From: Acanthamoeba sp. SK_2022b
Taxonomy: Eukaryota > Discosea > Longamoebia > Acanthamoebidae
Assembly: GCA_027943245.1 (NCBI GenBank)
Contig: JANDJZ010000063.1
Coordinates: forward strand, 62,001-126,000
Reading direction: 5' to 3'
Length of the DNA: 64,000 bases
Part shown: piece by piece, positions 48,210 to 61,000 of the stretch
Layout of the letters: each line of letters begins with the position of its first letter
Position numbering within the stretch: the stretch's first letter is position 1
Position numbers and translations under genes: made by a program
Notes under the pieces: model-generated
What the model saw: only the letters and a program-made list of their open reading frames with translations
The model's database searches: none
Told to the model about the DNA's origin: nothing

Positions 48210-48368
48210 CGAGTCGCACAAGAGACGAGAGGGAGAGGGAATGGACAACTTGGGTGGAGTGAAAAAGGCAGAAAAATTATGGGACATATAACGCTGCGTG
48301 GAGACACGTGCGGGAAGGGGGGCAAAGAGCAAAGGGAGGAACAGCGCGGTGTGAAGGAGGAACAGCAA

Positions 48369-49580
48369 CTACTGGTGGAAGGCCTTGAGGATTTCGAGGA
48401 GGGAGATGACGCCGATGGGCTTGCCGTGCTCGTCGACGACGTAGACGCGGTGGACGTGGTTGGAGACCAGCTTGTCCAGCACTTGGCCGAAGCTGGTGCG
48501 CCCAGCGACAGTGATGGCGCCGACGCCCTCCGGGCGCGTCTCCTTGACAAACTCGCTCACGGGCACGAACAGCCGGGCGAGCAGCTTGCCGTCGTAGCCG
48601 ACGACCTTCAGGTCCGACGCGCTCACGTTGCCCACGAGCTTGCCCTCGGCATTGACCACGCCCACGGCGCTCACGCCGCGCTCGTGGATGAGGCGGAAGG
48701 CGGCGATGGCCTCCTCGTCCTCGCGCACGGTGATCACGTCGGCGTAGCCCAGCTTGAGCTGCTCGACGGTGGAGTCGGCCAGGCGCTCGAATCGCGCGAG
48801 CCACTTGTAGATGAGACGCGCCACGTGGGACTGGGTCACGATTGTGAGCAGCTCGCCCGAGGTGTCCACCACCGGCACGCGGTGCACGCGCCAGTTGATC
48901 ATCATCTCGATCGCGTTCGTCACCGGCGCACGCTGGTCCACCGGGTTGTACGGATTGCGCTTCGACAAATCTGCGCTCACGATCCACCAAACACACACGA
49001 CACACCATCGTTGCGTTTCATTTCATTTCAAGTTTAGGTCATGTCCGGAACAGGGCACGCGCCGCACGCACGCACGCACGCACGCAGGAGCGTGAAGGAG
49101 AGGGGGAGGGGCGCACCGACGATGGAGCCGCAGGGCTCGTTGGCGAACTTGTCGGAGGAAAGAAGCTGGTCAAAGTCGGCAGTGTCGAGCTCGCTCTTGG
49201 GGATGTTGAGCACGTTGAGCGCGTGGTGCACGAGGTCAACCATGTCCACGAAACCCACCCACTTGTGGGTCTTGGTGTTGAGCACCGGCGCCGACAGGAT
49301 CTTGTTCTCCACCAACGTCTACGCCAGCACCAATAACGTGATTTAACTTTGTAAGGATCAAAATTATTTTGGATAATTAAATAATCGTATGCTTGCAAAA
49401 AAAGGCTGAATGCGGTAAATTGCTTTCTTAGTAGGGACACCTAGTGCGTACCTTGAAGACCTGGGCGATGGGGGTGTCGGTGGTGACCGAGATGATACGG
49501 CCGTGGTCTTCGGGGAACAGCTGACGCACGTCAGTGTTCTTGAAAAGTTCGGTGGCTGCGCTACGGTATGTCTCCGCCAT
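48369..49580 (-). CDS. four-CBS-domain protein, AMPK-gamma/SNF4-like
   Basis: Three exons from MAETYRSAATELFKNTDVRQ (start 49580) to a stop at 48369. Four CBS modules can be traced: GRIISVTTDTPIAQVF with ILSAPVLNTKTHKWVGFVD; APVTNAIEMMINWRVHRVPV with DTSGELLTIVTQS; DVITVREDEEAIAAFRLIHE with AVGVVNAEGKLVGNVS; and RTSFGQVLDKLVSNHVHRVY with DEHGKPIGVISLLEILKAF. Two tandem CBS pairs and a length near 320 residues resemble AMPK gamma subunits, which sense AMP/ATP, but other four-CBS proteins exist and no kinase partner is in the window. It is convergent with the ligase gene, 159 bp stop to stop. Confidence 0.75.
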
Positions 49581-50546
49581 GTTGATGTTTTTTGCTTTAA
49601 GACAAATAAAAAGCTGCACTCAGATTAGCGTCGTCTGGACTTGATTGAGTGCAGGGCGGCAATACAGGGCCAAGAAGGTGCTGCGCCGTTTTCGTTTCTT
49701 GCAGACACCGCATCCCGAGAGTTCTGCGTGAGTAATAGATGAAATTCCGTTTGGGAATTCAAAAAATGAAAGACATAAAGTGAATCCCACCCGTGCGTGG
49801 CCTCCGCAGCTCTCCTCGGTGGTGGGTCTACCGAGAGCCGCTATGCGCCCAAGCTCAAAAGGCAACTGCGCTTCCGTGGTGGCGCGATCGTCGGTGACGA
49901 TGAGCCTCTCACCGGAGGTGGTGATGAGTCGCCCGGCAGCGCACGTTCCAGGTACACCCTAAGGGTTCTCCCACCCGCTGCAGCTCATTCTCGCTTCTTC
50001 TCTCCCGCACCCAGGCCAGCTCAAGAGGACAACAGCCCACAGGGCCAGCAGGAGAGGTCCACCACCTGCTAGAATTGGCGAGGAAGGGAGCCCTAAACAG
50101 GGAAGAAAGAAGCAGGAGAAGAGCCAGCAAGCGTTACGCCTCGACGGTATCGGCCCCATCCCGCAGCCTCAACCCTCGTGGCGAGCAGGAAAAGAGAAAG
50201 GAAACTACAAATCAAATAAGAGAAATGATTAGGAAATCATAGCTCCGTGAAATTGACGGAAGAGAAGGAGCAAGTAGGCGGACAAGTACGGGAGCCAATC
50301 ATGCGCTCCGGTGGCTGTCTCGTGCCTGTCAGGCCGCTGAAAGGGGTCGCGGTCACGTGACGTGCGTCCTCGTGTCAGGCCGCTGAAAGGGGTCGCGGTC
50401 ACGTGACGTGCGTCCTCGTGTGGCAGCCAGAGCGGAGCTGCGGGAGAGTGACTCCCCCAGCGCGTGGGAGAATCACAAAAGAAGAGGATAGCAAAAGAAC
50501 GCACGACACAAGGAGAGGGGTGTTACACTACATTCACCCCACGCGC
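49581..50546. other. divergent intergenic region with a tandem repeat
   Basis: Lies between the CBS gene (-) and the rhodopsin kinase gene (+). The middle (49790-50070) has an open plus frame with mixed codon use and no motif. A 46-bp tandem duplication lies at 50327-50418, ahead of the rhodopsin gene. Confidence 0.5.
50327..50418. repeat. 46-bp direct tandem duplication with CACGTG/TGACGTG sites
   Basis: Two identical 46-bp copies, 50327-50372 and 50373-50418. Each holds GGTCACGTGACGTGCGTCC, that is a CACGTG E-box overlapping a TGACGTG (CRE/bZIP-like) site. The second copy ends 128 bp before the start codon of the rhodopsin-histidine kinase gene. Confidence 0.85.
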
Positions 50547-53500
50547 ATGCAGAACCTCACTTTCCCTTCTTCCTGGTTTCCCCGCGCTACACAGACCAAA
50601 GGCAAGAAGGGAAACCTGCACCACTACTTTCCCGCCACCCTCAACTCCACCCTCGGCGGCAAGGCTCACCAGGCCGCGTCGAGCTTCGGTGGTGGCGGGT
50701 ACTTCGTCGAACCGTACATGTGGCGGACTGGCGCGCAGCCCAAGCGACTCTCGATGGACGGCAAGGAGATGTTCGGCCTCGACGGGGGACTGCCGTCATT
50801 GCCTGTCGTGCCGCCAGCCGGTCCCGCAGGATCAATCAACAACAACATCAACATAAGCATCAACAACAACAATGGCGGTGGCGGACGACGCAGCAGCCTG
50901 CCTGGTGTTCTGCCGTCGACTGGCAGCGGCATGCCAGCCTTTCCGCCTCCCTTCACTCCCCCGTCCGGCAGCGGCGGCGGCGGTGCCACGACGAAGAAGA
51001 AGAGCAGCAGCAAGCCACAGCAGACGCCCGAGCAGCGAGCCGCCGGCAAGGGCCGGTGGATCGTGATTCTGTCGCGCTGCCTGGTGCTGTTCTTCTTCAC
51101 CTTTTGCTTCGGCCTGAGCATGGCCGAGGAGCGCTTCGGGCTGCTTCGACGCCTCGGCTGCGTGTTCGCCACCGATAGCAACGCGAGCCTGCGCCACATG
51201 GACAAGTACATCCTGGCCGTCGTGGTCAGCTTCGGCATGAGCTTCGTTATCGACTTTTTGGGAGCCCTCTACAGCGTGTCGCGCGAGAAGCGCCTGCTCT
51301 ACACGCTCTCCTCCTCCGTCCACCTTCTCGGCGGCACCACCAAGGTGTTCCTCTATCTGCGCGCCCTGCCCGTGCTCGTCGACTTTGCCGGCCGGCCCCT
51401 CTACATGATCCACTACATCCAGTGGTACTCTTGCCTCCCTCTTGATCGCGAATGACCTCACGTCACGTGTGTTACACTTCAAGTCCGGCGCCATCTCTTA
51501 TCCCGTCGCTTCCGTTCTGTTTTCTGGACGGTCGCGAATTGGCGCTCGTTTTTGTTGGCAGTTATTCCGCGATTTGTTTGTTTGTTTGTTTTTTTTTTTT
51601 TTTTTGTTTTTTCGAACTAATGTTTATTTCCGATGGCGCAGGTCGTGCACGACGCCCATGCTGATCCTGCTGATTGGCCGCTTGTCGTTGGTGTCGAGGA
51701 AGAAGCTGCTTTTGGTGATGGTGCTCGACGTGCTGACGATGGTCACCGGCTTCTTCTCCTCGTTTAGTTTCAACGTCGTGTTCGTCCTGTTCTGGGGCAC
51801 GCTCTCGTTCGTGTTCTTCTTCATGGTCCTCTACGGCGTGCACCACTTCATCCAGCTGGCCATCTCGCACTACCCTTCCAAGGAGCGCTCCTTCAACGGC
51901 CTCTTTGCCGTCACCACCACCTGCTGGTCAGGTGCGCGCTCCCTCTCAAGCTTGCGCTGCGCGTTCCAAACACACGCACTAACACACACCCGCACGCATG
52001 CACGCACGCACGCAATGACAGTGTTTCCGATCATCTGGCTGCTGGGCGCGTTCGATCTGGTGAATCCCGACATCGAGCTCTACGCCTACCTGACCATCGA
52101 CGTGTCGGTGAAGGTCGTCTTCTCCGTGTTTCTGCGCCAAGTCACCCTTTCGTCGATCGAACACCGCGAGGTCCAAGAGTATGAGAAGTTCAAGGTTCGT
52201 CCCTTCCTTCTCCCATCCCCCCCCCCCTCTTCTCCCTCCCTTCCACTCTTTTTTTTGTGCGCGCTTTCCTCATTGTCGTCTTCTCTCGCTCTGCTTTCCC
52301 TTAGCCGCAAGTTTGGTCTTTTCGTGTCCGTGGTGCCATCTTCTTTTTACACGGGCATTTATTATCTCATCTTTATATATTTACAAGGAGGTGAGTAAAC
52401 ATGAATTCATGCAAGCTGCAGCCCTCGCGCATACCTTACAGGTAAAACCCCTAATTGCCACGATCACCAAATTGAACGCTGCCTGCCGTTGCGCGCTCTC
52501 CGAATTCTCTAGATTGCCGGCCGTGTTCTGTGGTCTGTTCCACAGAACCGGAGCGCTTTTCGCGTGGTTGGCCCTTTTCTGGTCACGAGCTCCTATTACA
52601 GCTCTGGCGTGTGGTGGGGTGGCCCTAAACAAACTCCCAGCTGGCGATCGATCAAACTCTGACAATCCTCTCCCGATCTTCTCTCGACTCGCTGCTGCAC
52701 CACCCACAGGAGGCCAAGGAACAAGCCGAATCCCTCGCCGAGCTGCACAGACAGTTTTTGTCCAACATGAGCCACGAGATTCGTACTCCGCTCAAGTACG
52801 TCACCTCCACGCACAGCGTCACCATCTTTAGATTTTTGCCTTAGCCTTCACGGCACGCGGGGTTTCTGATCGTGGGTGATTTTATTATTACAATTGCATT
52901 AATGAGTTGTTGTTGCAACTTAGCAACACACTTATGGCTAATCACCGCTTTCCACAGTTCTGTCATCGGCTTCAGCGGCCTCCTCATGGAGACCAATCTG
53001 GATCCCATCCAAAGAGACTATGCGCGATCTTCCCTCACCTCCGGCGAAGCACTGCTCGGTACGCTAGCGGCCTCCCCCCTCGCTCTATCTGCAGATGGCT
53101 AGGCCCCACACGCACAAAGCCTAATCTGTCGACCGACTGCAATCGTTTCGATTGGGCACGCAGGCATCATCGATAACATTCTCGAGTTTTCCAAGTTCGA
53201 GAGCGACAAGGTCAAGCTCGAACACGAGCCCTTCGACCTGGGCGCCGTGGTGGACGAGCTCGAGGATATCCTCACGCCGCTGACCCACAAGAAACAGACC
53301 GAGCTCATCTTTGACTGCGGCAGCGATGTGCCGCTCTTCCTCCGCGGTGATCCGTTCCGACTGCGGCAAATCCTTATCAATCTCGTGCGGCCCTCCCTCC
53401 CTCTTCCCCTCTCTCTGAGGTGCGTGCGTGTGTGGTGGCGACTCGGCTCCCGCGGGCTAACGTCGTGCATGACTCGGGGGCGAGGGCAGGTCAACAACGC

Positions 53501-55369
53501 CATCAAGTTCAGCAACAAGGGAGGCGAGGTCATCGTGGCGGTCCGCACGAGCCAATACCTCGCGCACGCGTCGTTCAACCAGGACGGGCCCGGGTGGGTG
53601 GAGCTCTACTTCTCCGTCACCGATCGCGGCATCGGCATCGAGCCGGAGAAGGTGGCCGATCTGTTCAAGCCCTTCTCGCAGGTGCAGAAGGGCAACGCGC
53701 GCAAGTTTGGCGGCTCGGGGCTCGGGCTGGCCATCTGCCGTAAGCTCGTGGAGGCCATGGACGGCCAGATCTTCGTCGAGCGCACCTCGCCCGGCATGGG
53801 CACGACGATCGCCTTCACGGTGCGCATGCAGCTGCAGGCGGTGCACGGCGAGGAGGGCGACATGATGAGCCACCGCATGGTGGCCAAGAGCGAAGGTCTG
53901 GTGGAGGGCAACCCGAGTTCCAACTTCATGCTCGAGATGAACGACCGCAAGCTGTGCCTGCCCCACGTCGATGGCACCAAGCTGCGCGTGTGCATTCTCG
54001 TCCGCAACGACGCTCTGGGCCGGTGGCTCAAGCAGACCATCAAGGGCTGGGGCGCCAAGTGCAAACGCATCAAGAGCGCCAAGCTGTGGCAGGAGTCGGG
54101 AGACAGCAGCCAAGACAGCGACGACAGCATCGAAACCGACGACAGCGATGCCGACACCCGGAGCAGCAAGTCGCGCCGCGGCGGTCGCCGTCGCTCCCGC
54201 CGCAACAATTGGCTGGAACTCGTCAAGAAGTATCACCGCGGCTGGAACTATGACACCATCCTCGCCGACTACGTGGTGCGCAAGCGCGACAGCGGCGGCG
54301 GCGGCCGCAGCAAGAAGGCCAGCGACACCAACAACGAATCGGACGACAACGACTTTGATCTCGGCGCCGGCAGTGGCGGCAGCGGAGGCAGCAAGCGCCG
54401 CCAGGCCGCCGCGCGCAACCGCTCCAGCGTTCGCGTGTTACACGCGGTGTACCTGATCAACTTCGAGGAGCGCATCCTGATCGCCAAGCAGGGTCACCAC
54501 GACGAGATCGAGGCGGCGTCGGGCACCAACCCGCAGCTGGTCGAGCACTTTTGTCCCAAGCCCATCAAGCTGCGCTACCTGTTCCAGCAGCTTCAGACCA
54601 TCGCCACGTCGGTGGACCGCAATGCCTCTTCGGTGGTGGACGCCTTCGTCCCCGACCACCAGCCGCTCGACGTGCCGCCGGCCACGGTGAGACGTCGACG
54701 ATCCAGCAGCAAGAGCAGCGGCGGCAGCACCAGCGTGAGTCCTCGGGAGTCGCGCAAGAGCGCTGCTGCAGCCAACGCAGGCCGCAGCGACTGCGGGCAG
54801 CACGAGCTGCGCGCACTGGTCGTGGAGGACAACAAGCTCAACCAAAAGGTGATCGGCGCCATGCTCAAAAGGCTACACATCGAGCACGATTTTGCCGAGA
54901 ACGGGGAGGAAGCGCTCAACGTGTTGGGCGAAGGCCGTCACCACTACGAGATCGTCTTCATGGACATTCAGGTACAGGGCCTCGCAGTGCTTCGCCTTGC
55001 CCCCCCCCCTCTTCATGAATGAGCTTTGGGATCCTAACACTGGTGGCTCACTCGTACACAGATGCCGGTAATGGACGGACTCACGGCAGCGCGTGAGATT
55101 CGACGGAAGGAGGCGCTGGGCGAGCTGACGGGCCTGCCGCGCAAGATCGTGGGCCTCACAGCATGCGCCATGAAGGAGGACCGCGATGCCTGTCTCCGCG
55201 CCGGTACCTTTGGCCAGGAGCTTTTTTTTTTTTTTTTGAAGTGGTACCTGGGGCCGATTACTGCGCTGCTGACCAATGCACTCGTGCAGGCATGGACTAC
55301 TACCTCTCCAAGCCCGTGAAACTCGCCGGCCTCATGGAGCTCGTCGATCGTGTGCGTAGCGGAATGTAA
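50547..55369 (+). CDS. histidine kinase rhodopsin: microbial rhodopsin, His kinase, receiver
   Basis: A low-complexity N-terminus (Asn, Gly, Pro) of about 170 residues precedes a seven-helix microbial rhodopsin. Helix C reads PLYMIHYIQWSCTTPMLIL and helices F-G read VFPIIWLLGAFDLVNPD, then LTIDVSVKVVF with the retinal Lys at 52111-52113. Exon 1 ends 51424 in phase 2. A 517-nt intron (52195-52711) separates rhodopsin from kinase. The kinase has the H-box FLSNMSHEIRTPLN (His 52773-52775), the N-box NNAIKFSNKGG, DRGIGI and GGSGLGLAICRKLVEAMDG. A degenerate receiver-like stretch (LRVCILVRNDALGRWL, from about 53980) with long Ser/Gly inserts precedes a true receiver (LRALVVEDNKLNQKV; phospho-Asp 54963-54965 in VFMDIQMPVMDG; YYLSKPV). 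It should pass light to phosphorelay. The Schiff-base counterion site is Gln. I recall such proteins from the A. castellanii genome report. Confidence 0.88.
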
Positions 55370-56200
55370 GTTTGGCCACGGCTTACAGCGCACATCTTGC
55401 TTTTGTACATCACTCCTGCACACAACTCCCAATATTTATTTGATTTTTGTGTAAACAAACTACAACACCAAAAGATTGTACTCAAAAGGTCCAGCTAAGG
55501 TGAGGGTTTTGATGTGCTCTTATTCCGGTTCTCCTCTTCTTGCACCTTAAGGGGCCATCCCGCAGTTTTTTTTAAATGGTGGACAACACGGAACGCAATT
55601 TCGGTTTGGTGAAACGTGTTTCATGAAATAAGGTGTTAAAGAAAATGTTGTGGGAAAACACCAACCGTTCCATAAAACATTTGTACTATGTGACGGATAA
55701 TTCAAAAACCACACTCCTCCACTTCACCGGATTACTAAGGAACAGCCCACCCCCCTGGCAAGTGCCTTGGCTTTTGTTCTTCAACTTTCTCCCACACGCA
55801 CAGACCCTAGGATAGATTTGGCGCATGATTTAACCTACCACTTTCTGTTTCCAATTTTTTTATCAGCCAGAGGTCAGAGAAATTCTTTTTTCTTTCACCC
55901 CACACAATCCGCCTTTATGCCAGGGAGGAAAGGAATTCCAAACATGGTCGCGGTCCATGTTTGGGATTCCAGGGGTTTTGCCGGTTTTTGTCCGGTAAAC
56001 CCTTAAATTGAACCTTCGAGTATGCCTCGGAGTTTTTCCATGATAACCAAAGATGGTAATCTCTTTCTAACTCCTCGAACAAAGCCGGAAACTTGAGAAG
56101 TTCTGGGCTCATTATTACCTTGGCCCAGACGGTGCTCTGGTGGCCTGGCTGTCTGAGGACGTGAGCGCTGACCAGCACACTAGGCAGTAGCTGGCGGCCC
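55370..56200. other. intergenic, AT-richer, with a hairpin
   Basis: Lies between two plus-strand genes. AT-richer than average, with poly-T and a GAAACGTGTTTC semi-palindrome at about 55610. A strong inverted repeat sits at 55932-55970. Minus frames near 55915-56283 have no motif. Confidence 0.5.
55932..55970. repeat. 16-bp inverted repeat with a 7-base loop
   Basis: Arms 55932-55947 and 55955-55970 pair over 16 bases with one mismatch (GGAATTCCAAACATGG against CCATGTTTGGGATTCC) around the loop tcgcggt. No downstream T run and no gene on it. Confidence 0.85.
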
Positions 56201-57934
56201 ATGCGCTTCCAGCAACGCTGCGCCAGCAGCAACTGGGTGTACACTCTACTCCCTTTGTCCGTCCTAATCAGCATATACGTCATTACGTTGCAAGGAAGGG
56301 GATTTTACGTCATCCTGGACTTCTGCGATCCATCGAGTGAGGCATTGGTGAGTGCTGCTGCCATTCACATCTTGCAAGAAGCTGTGAGATTCAGTTGACC
56401 AAGCTTGTAATAACATTGACAGGGCCAGAAACGCCCTTTCGAGCTGAAGCTCTTGGGGCCAACTGCAACGCGGGTGAAGCAAGGGCTGCGCTACTTGAAC
56501 GAAGCCGGCGGCAGCCTAGAAGAGTGGCGGCTGAGCTACCCCGGCTCTACTGGCAACAACAGCCTGTGTCACTTCAAGGGCCTATGCGTAGCTTCTCGCT
56601 CTTCAAGAAACGACCCTGTGCGCTACTTCCTCACTGCAGATGCCGACGACGTGATAGCGTCCAAGGAGGTGGTCGCGGCGTTCCAGAGGTGCTTCCACCA
56701 CAATGATGCCCCACCGCGTACGATCGGGTACAAGCACATGGGCAACTACACAGGAAACCTGAAATGGTTCAACAACGAAACGTGGGGCATGGTGAAGTGG
56801 GAACAGAGGAACCACCCGGCAGCGTGGCTCGGCGCCTGGTCAAGGATGATGAGCGTCGCCGTGAGCGTTGCAGACATCTTTGCGCAGCATGGTGTGACGG
56901 CGCAGCACTACTTTTCGAATTTCCAGGTGCATCGGATCCATCTCACACCCAACGCACGTGATGTGGCTAACGAGCTTCTTTCACAGCTCTTTGAGGAGAG
57001 CATGACGCCCAACGGATGGGCGCAGTTCGTGATGCAGACGCACAGCCAAGCCGCGCAGGCCGCTCTGTCGGGCGGGGCATACGCACAGCACTTCAACCCT
57101 TCCTTGTCCTCTGGCCTGGAGTCTAGGCGGAGCACCCGCCACCCGCGGTGGGGCCACAGCCTGTTCCTGCGAAACGCCAAGGAGCCAGGCGAAGCACTTA
57201 CGTGCTTCAAGAGCTTGTGGTTGGCTACAGACAGATACTACCTTTCCCCTGACCATGCGGCGTACTACCAGAAGTTTGCCTTCACATCACTCGGCCTACC
57301 GCTGACGCGGCAGCGAGCATGCAGCGTGGGGCAACTGCAGGCGGTCATCCTCGTGCGAGATAGGCCACTGTGGAACCAGGACGCGATCGCCGCGCTCATG
57401 GCAGAGCACGGTCTGCGTGTCCAGTACGCAAGCTTCGACGATACCACGCCCTACCAGGACCAGATCGACCTGTTCGCTAATACGGACATCCTAGTCTCTG
57501 TGCACGGGAGCCACCTCAACAACCAGGTGTACATGAAGCCAGGAAGCGCGCTCGTAGAGATTTTTCCGCATTTCTATTACCACGACGAGCAGCAAGTCCT
57601 AGCAGAGCTGGACGGCGTCTGGCTCTTCCAGATGCGCAACCAGCCATGGGTGCCGCAAGAGATCGTCGAGAAGACTAACAACACCTACATGGGCAATTGG
57701 AACTTGACGCGAGAGCTCCAGAAGACGTATCTGACGATAGACGCCTGCTTGGAGGTGTATGCCTGTCGGTGCGTACCATCAACCCTACGTCATATAGAGA
57801 GCACGACCTAACAGAGGCAAAACAGCTCTGAATTTCGCAGGCTCGGCGCTTACGTGGATATGGCCCAGTTCAAGTCCATCATCGAGGAGGTTGTCTCGAC
57901 ACTCACCAACACGGTGGGGTGCCTGAAGGAGTAA
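56201..57934 (+). CDS. GT61-family (DUF563) glycosyltransferase, type II membrane protein
   Basis: Three exons with checked phases: 56201..56347, 56423..57768 and 57841..57934, giving 528 residues. The N-terminus is a cytoplasmic MRFQQRCASSN followed by one signal anchor (WVYTLLPLSVLISIYVITL), so the catalytic part should face the Golgi lumen. The C-terminal half holds the GT61 core: VQYASFDDTTPYQDQIDLF, then ADTDILVS-like NTDILVSVHGSHLNN, QVYMKPGSALVEIFPHF and NWNLTRELQKTYL. GT61 enzymes include EOGT and plant xylosyl/arabinosyl transferases. Which sugar is moved is not known. The gene converges on the RasGAP gene with only 76 bp between stops. Confidence 0.8.
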
Positions 57935-58010
57935 GGCACACGGGACATTGCTGGTGGTAGTTTTGATCTGTTGATCTTGCTTCTCAAATTAGTGCTATTG
58001 GGAATTAATA

Positions 58011-61000
58011 TCATACATCCTCATTGTTGAGGTCGGACAGCACTTCTCTTAGTTCGTGGATGAGCTCGTCGTTCCTTCCAGAACCTTCGTCATTCTCGAG
58101 TGCGGTCTCAATGTCGTCGATGTGAGCAGAGAGGTAACGCTGGAGCGTGATCAGCGCACTGCACTTGGCCTTGGGAGGCACCTCGGTCTCGGCCACGCGG
58201 CCGTGATCGGCACCCTCGATCACCTTGGCGTAGAATCGCTCGAGACTGGCCTTGTTGGCTACTATGAACGCGTTGAGCTGTTCCATGTAATGCTCTTTGT
58301 TGCCCGGCAGCGTGTCGTTGGCCAAATTTTGCAGCACCTTCGCCACCAAGATCAGCTGCCTTTGGGCCACCTGAAAACATCACGCAGGTCACAACACAGG
58401 TTAAACCATGCCCCCTTCTCAGGAACCACACGCACGCTCAAAGCAAAGAGTACCGGATGAGGAGGCGAATCGAGAAGGCCATAGACTTGTGGCGCCATCA
58501 GGGCAGGGCAGAGCATTCGAAGGAAGAGGAACCCACCCATGCATCGGAACTGGGCTTGCGCATCGTACTTGGCGCCCACCTCGGAGTCGATAACTCGCAT
58601 CAGCTGTTTGATCTGTGTGGGGATAAGCTTCTCGCTGTCGACGATGCACTTGAACAACTTCTGCGCGGCTAGCCACAGTTCGAGACTGTTGATGGTGGTG
58701 TCCGAGGCGTCATCGATCCTGTGCGGGTCAATCTCCATCGACGTGGTGCTCAGCAGATCCATGCTCCGTCCACTGTGATCCGACAATTCCACCTTGTCCA
58801 GCTTGTACTTTGACTTCTTGCTGGACAGCTGCCCTTCGTCTGCTCCCCCCCCCCCCAAAACCATTTTTATCAGCAATCCGGCAGATTGAGAGGGGGGGGG
58901 GGCGATGCGGGTGTGACGGGAAGGCAGAGTCACCGGTGTCGGTGCCGAAGGACTCGATGGCGTTGTCGTTGAGAGAGTGGACGGAGGTGACAAGGGTAAC
59001 CCAGAGATAGGGCAGGGCCACCATGCGGACGTAGAAGCTGAACATCCGCACCGACAGACTATTCGACCGGAACAGAGTACCAGCATCGCGAGCGGCCTCC
59101 ACCTCTCGGCGAATGCGCTGCTCCAAGATATGGTAGCCCACGTGATTCGCTTCGAACACACACATTACCGCTCTAGACATCTGCCCACGGCACACTCGTA
59201 CAGAGTAAGATCATCGTGGCCATCGGGCAAAAGAGCAAGAGCAGCCAAACCTTGTCAGCGTCAGTGGCCACCATGTTATGGGTCATAGCGTGCACGATTC
59301 GGCCGTCTTCGGAGAGCAACAGACGCTCCAAGTCCTCCAAGGCCTCCAGCATCCATCAACAACACACATAGATACGTACCATCAGAGTGTGTCCACAGTT
59401 ACTGCTATCGATAGCAGGCGCTTACCTGCTGCTTGCTTCGAGAAATGGACCCTACGTCCTTGACCTCCCCGTAGGCCAGAACGCCAAAGTCCGGCTGGCG
59501 CAGCTTTTTCTGCCGTCGGCGCATGCCGTGCCTGCGCGCCAGTATGACTCCGGCGACCAGCAGCACCAGCAGCAGGAGCAGGACAAAACCGGCCACTCCT
59601 CCCACTACTCCGCCCACAATAGGCCCGCTGTCCGACGCGCCCCCTCTGGTTGCCGTCGCGTGTGAGAGCTATATCATAAAATAATAATAATAACAATAAT
59701 AACAATAATAGTAATAATAATAAATATTTGGACGGTTGCCTGTACGAACCCCGATGGACTCAAGGACGAGGACGGAGACGGTAGGGCCGAAACCAGGTTT
59801 ACGGTGTAGGCTGTCGATGTCGTAAAGCTGCCACTGTTGGTGATCAGGCAGCGAATCACCATGCCTCCAAAATCATCCGTCCCGTTGACGTAGAACGTGC
59901 TCGATATCGCCCCGGCGATGTTGTTCCACACCTGAAGGCACACAACCACGTTTGTAGTCGGACGCAGGGCGTACGGGAGAGTGAATGTAAAAAGCCAATA
60001 CCTCTGTGTACGTGTCGTTGTCGGCTAGCCGCACTATCCGATGCCGAGGCGCCCAGTCAGCGTCAAACGCCTCAGCCTCGCTGCTGCGTTCGACGAACCC
60101 GGTATCGTTGGTGGTGGTATTGCTCGGCACGAGGGTGAGGTACTGCCACTGGTAGGTTGGACGCGGCACGCCCGTAGCGAGGACCACCACCTCAAAGTCC
60201 ACGGCACCTGTGGGCACGTCCAGCGTGGGCCCGTCAGGCTGCGATAGGATCTTTGGCGCGCTCGCGGTCACCAACACGCTCACGCTGGCCGCCGTCGACA
60301 GCTCCCCGTCCGTCGCGCACAGTCGCAGCTGCGGATCGAATGAATGAATGAATGAACGTAGTGAGGCGGGTGAGCGTCGGTCATGTGTCATCTCTTGACT
60401 GCACGACACAACGGTGTGCACCTCAAACGATCCCAGGTTGTTGAGCATGAGCAAGGGGGACTGGAGCGACGTGTTGCTGATCTCGGCAACCTCACAGGCG
60501 CTGCTGAATATGGTCCAGCTGTAGAACAGCTGTGTGCCGGGGTCGCCAGAATAGGCCATCTGCCGGTCCACTCCCGTGGCGTTGAGGTGAAGGTCGTCCA
60601 GGGCCGGGACATTCCAACTGCTTCCCTGGCCAACACCCTCGGCCGCTACACTCTCATCAGAGGGAGGACAACTACAACGTCGCGCGGAAAAGGAAAAGAA
60701 GCGGGCATGACGGTACAAATGTTGGCCGTGGGCACGTCGTTGGCTGCGGTGCCCTTGCTGAGCAACTCGAGTTCGTGCGGGGCGAGACCATGGTCGTAGA
60801 ACTTGAGTTCGTCCATGTAGCCGCGTAGGCTGTCAGAGGTGAGCCCTGCGTACAGTTGTGTACTGGTGGTCGTGATCTGCGGCGCCGAGGCTTCGTAAAA
60901 AAAAAAAAGTCAGCCAACAGCGCTGTTTCAGCTCCACCACACATGTGAACGCGTATTGTGTACCGATCCGACAAGCTCTCATTGTGCCATTGATGGCGAC

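Noticed and set aside
52195..52711. Open plus frame inside the long rhodopsin-kinase intron read as an extra exon
   Set aside because: It has no motif, and the flanking exons join perfectly in phase without it.
53457..54236. Minus-strand open frame of 259 codons over the histidine kinase
   Set aside because: It mirrors the kinase and linker exons, which carry all HK motifs on the plus strand.
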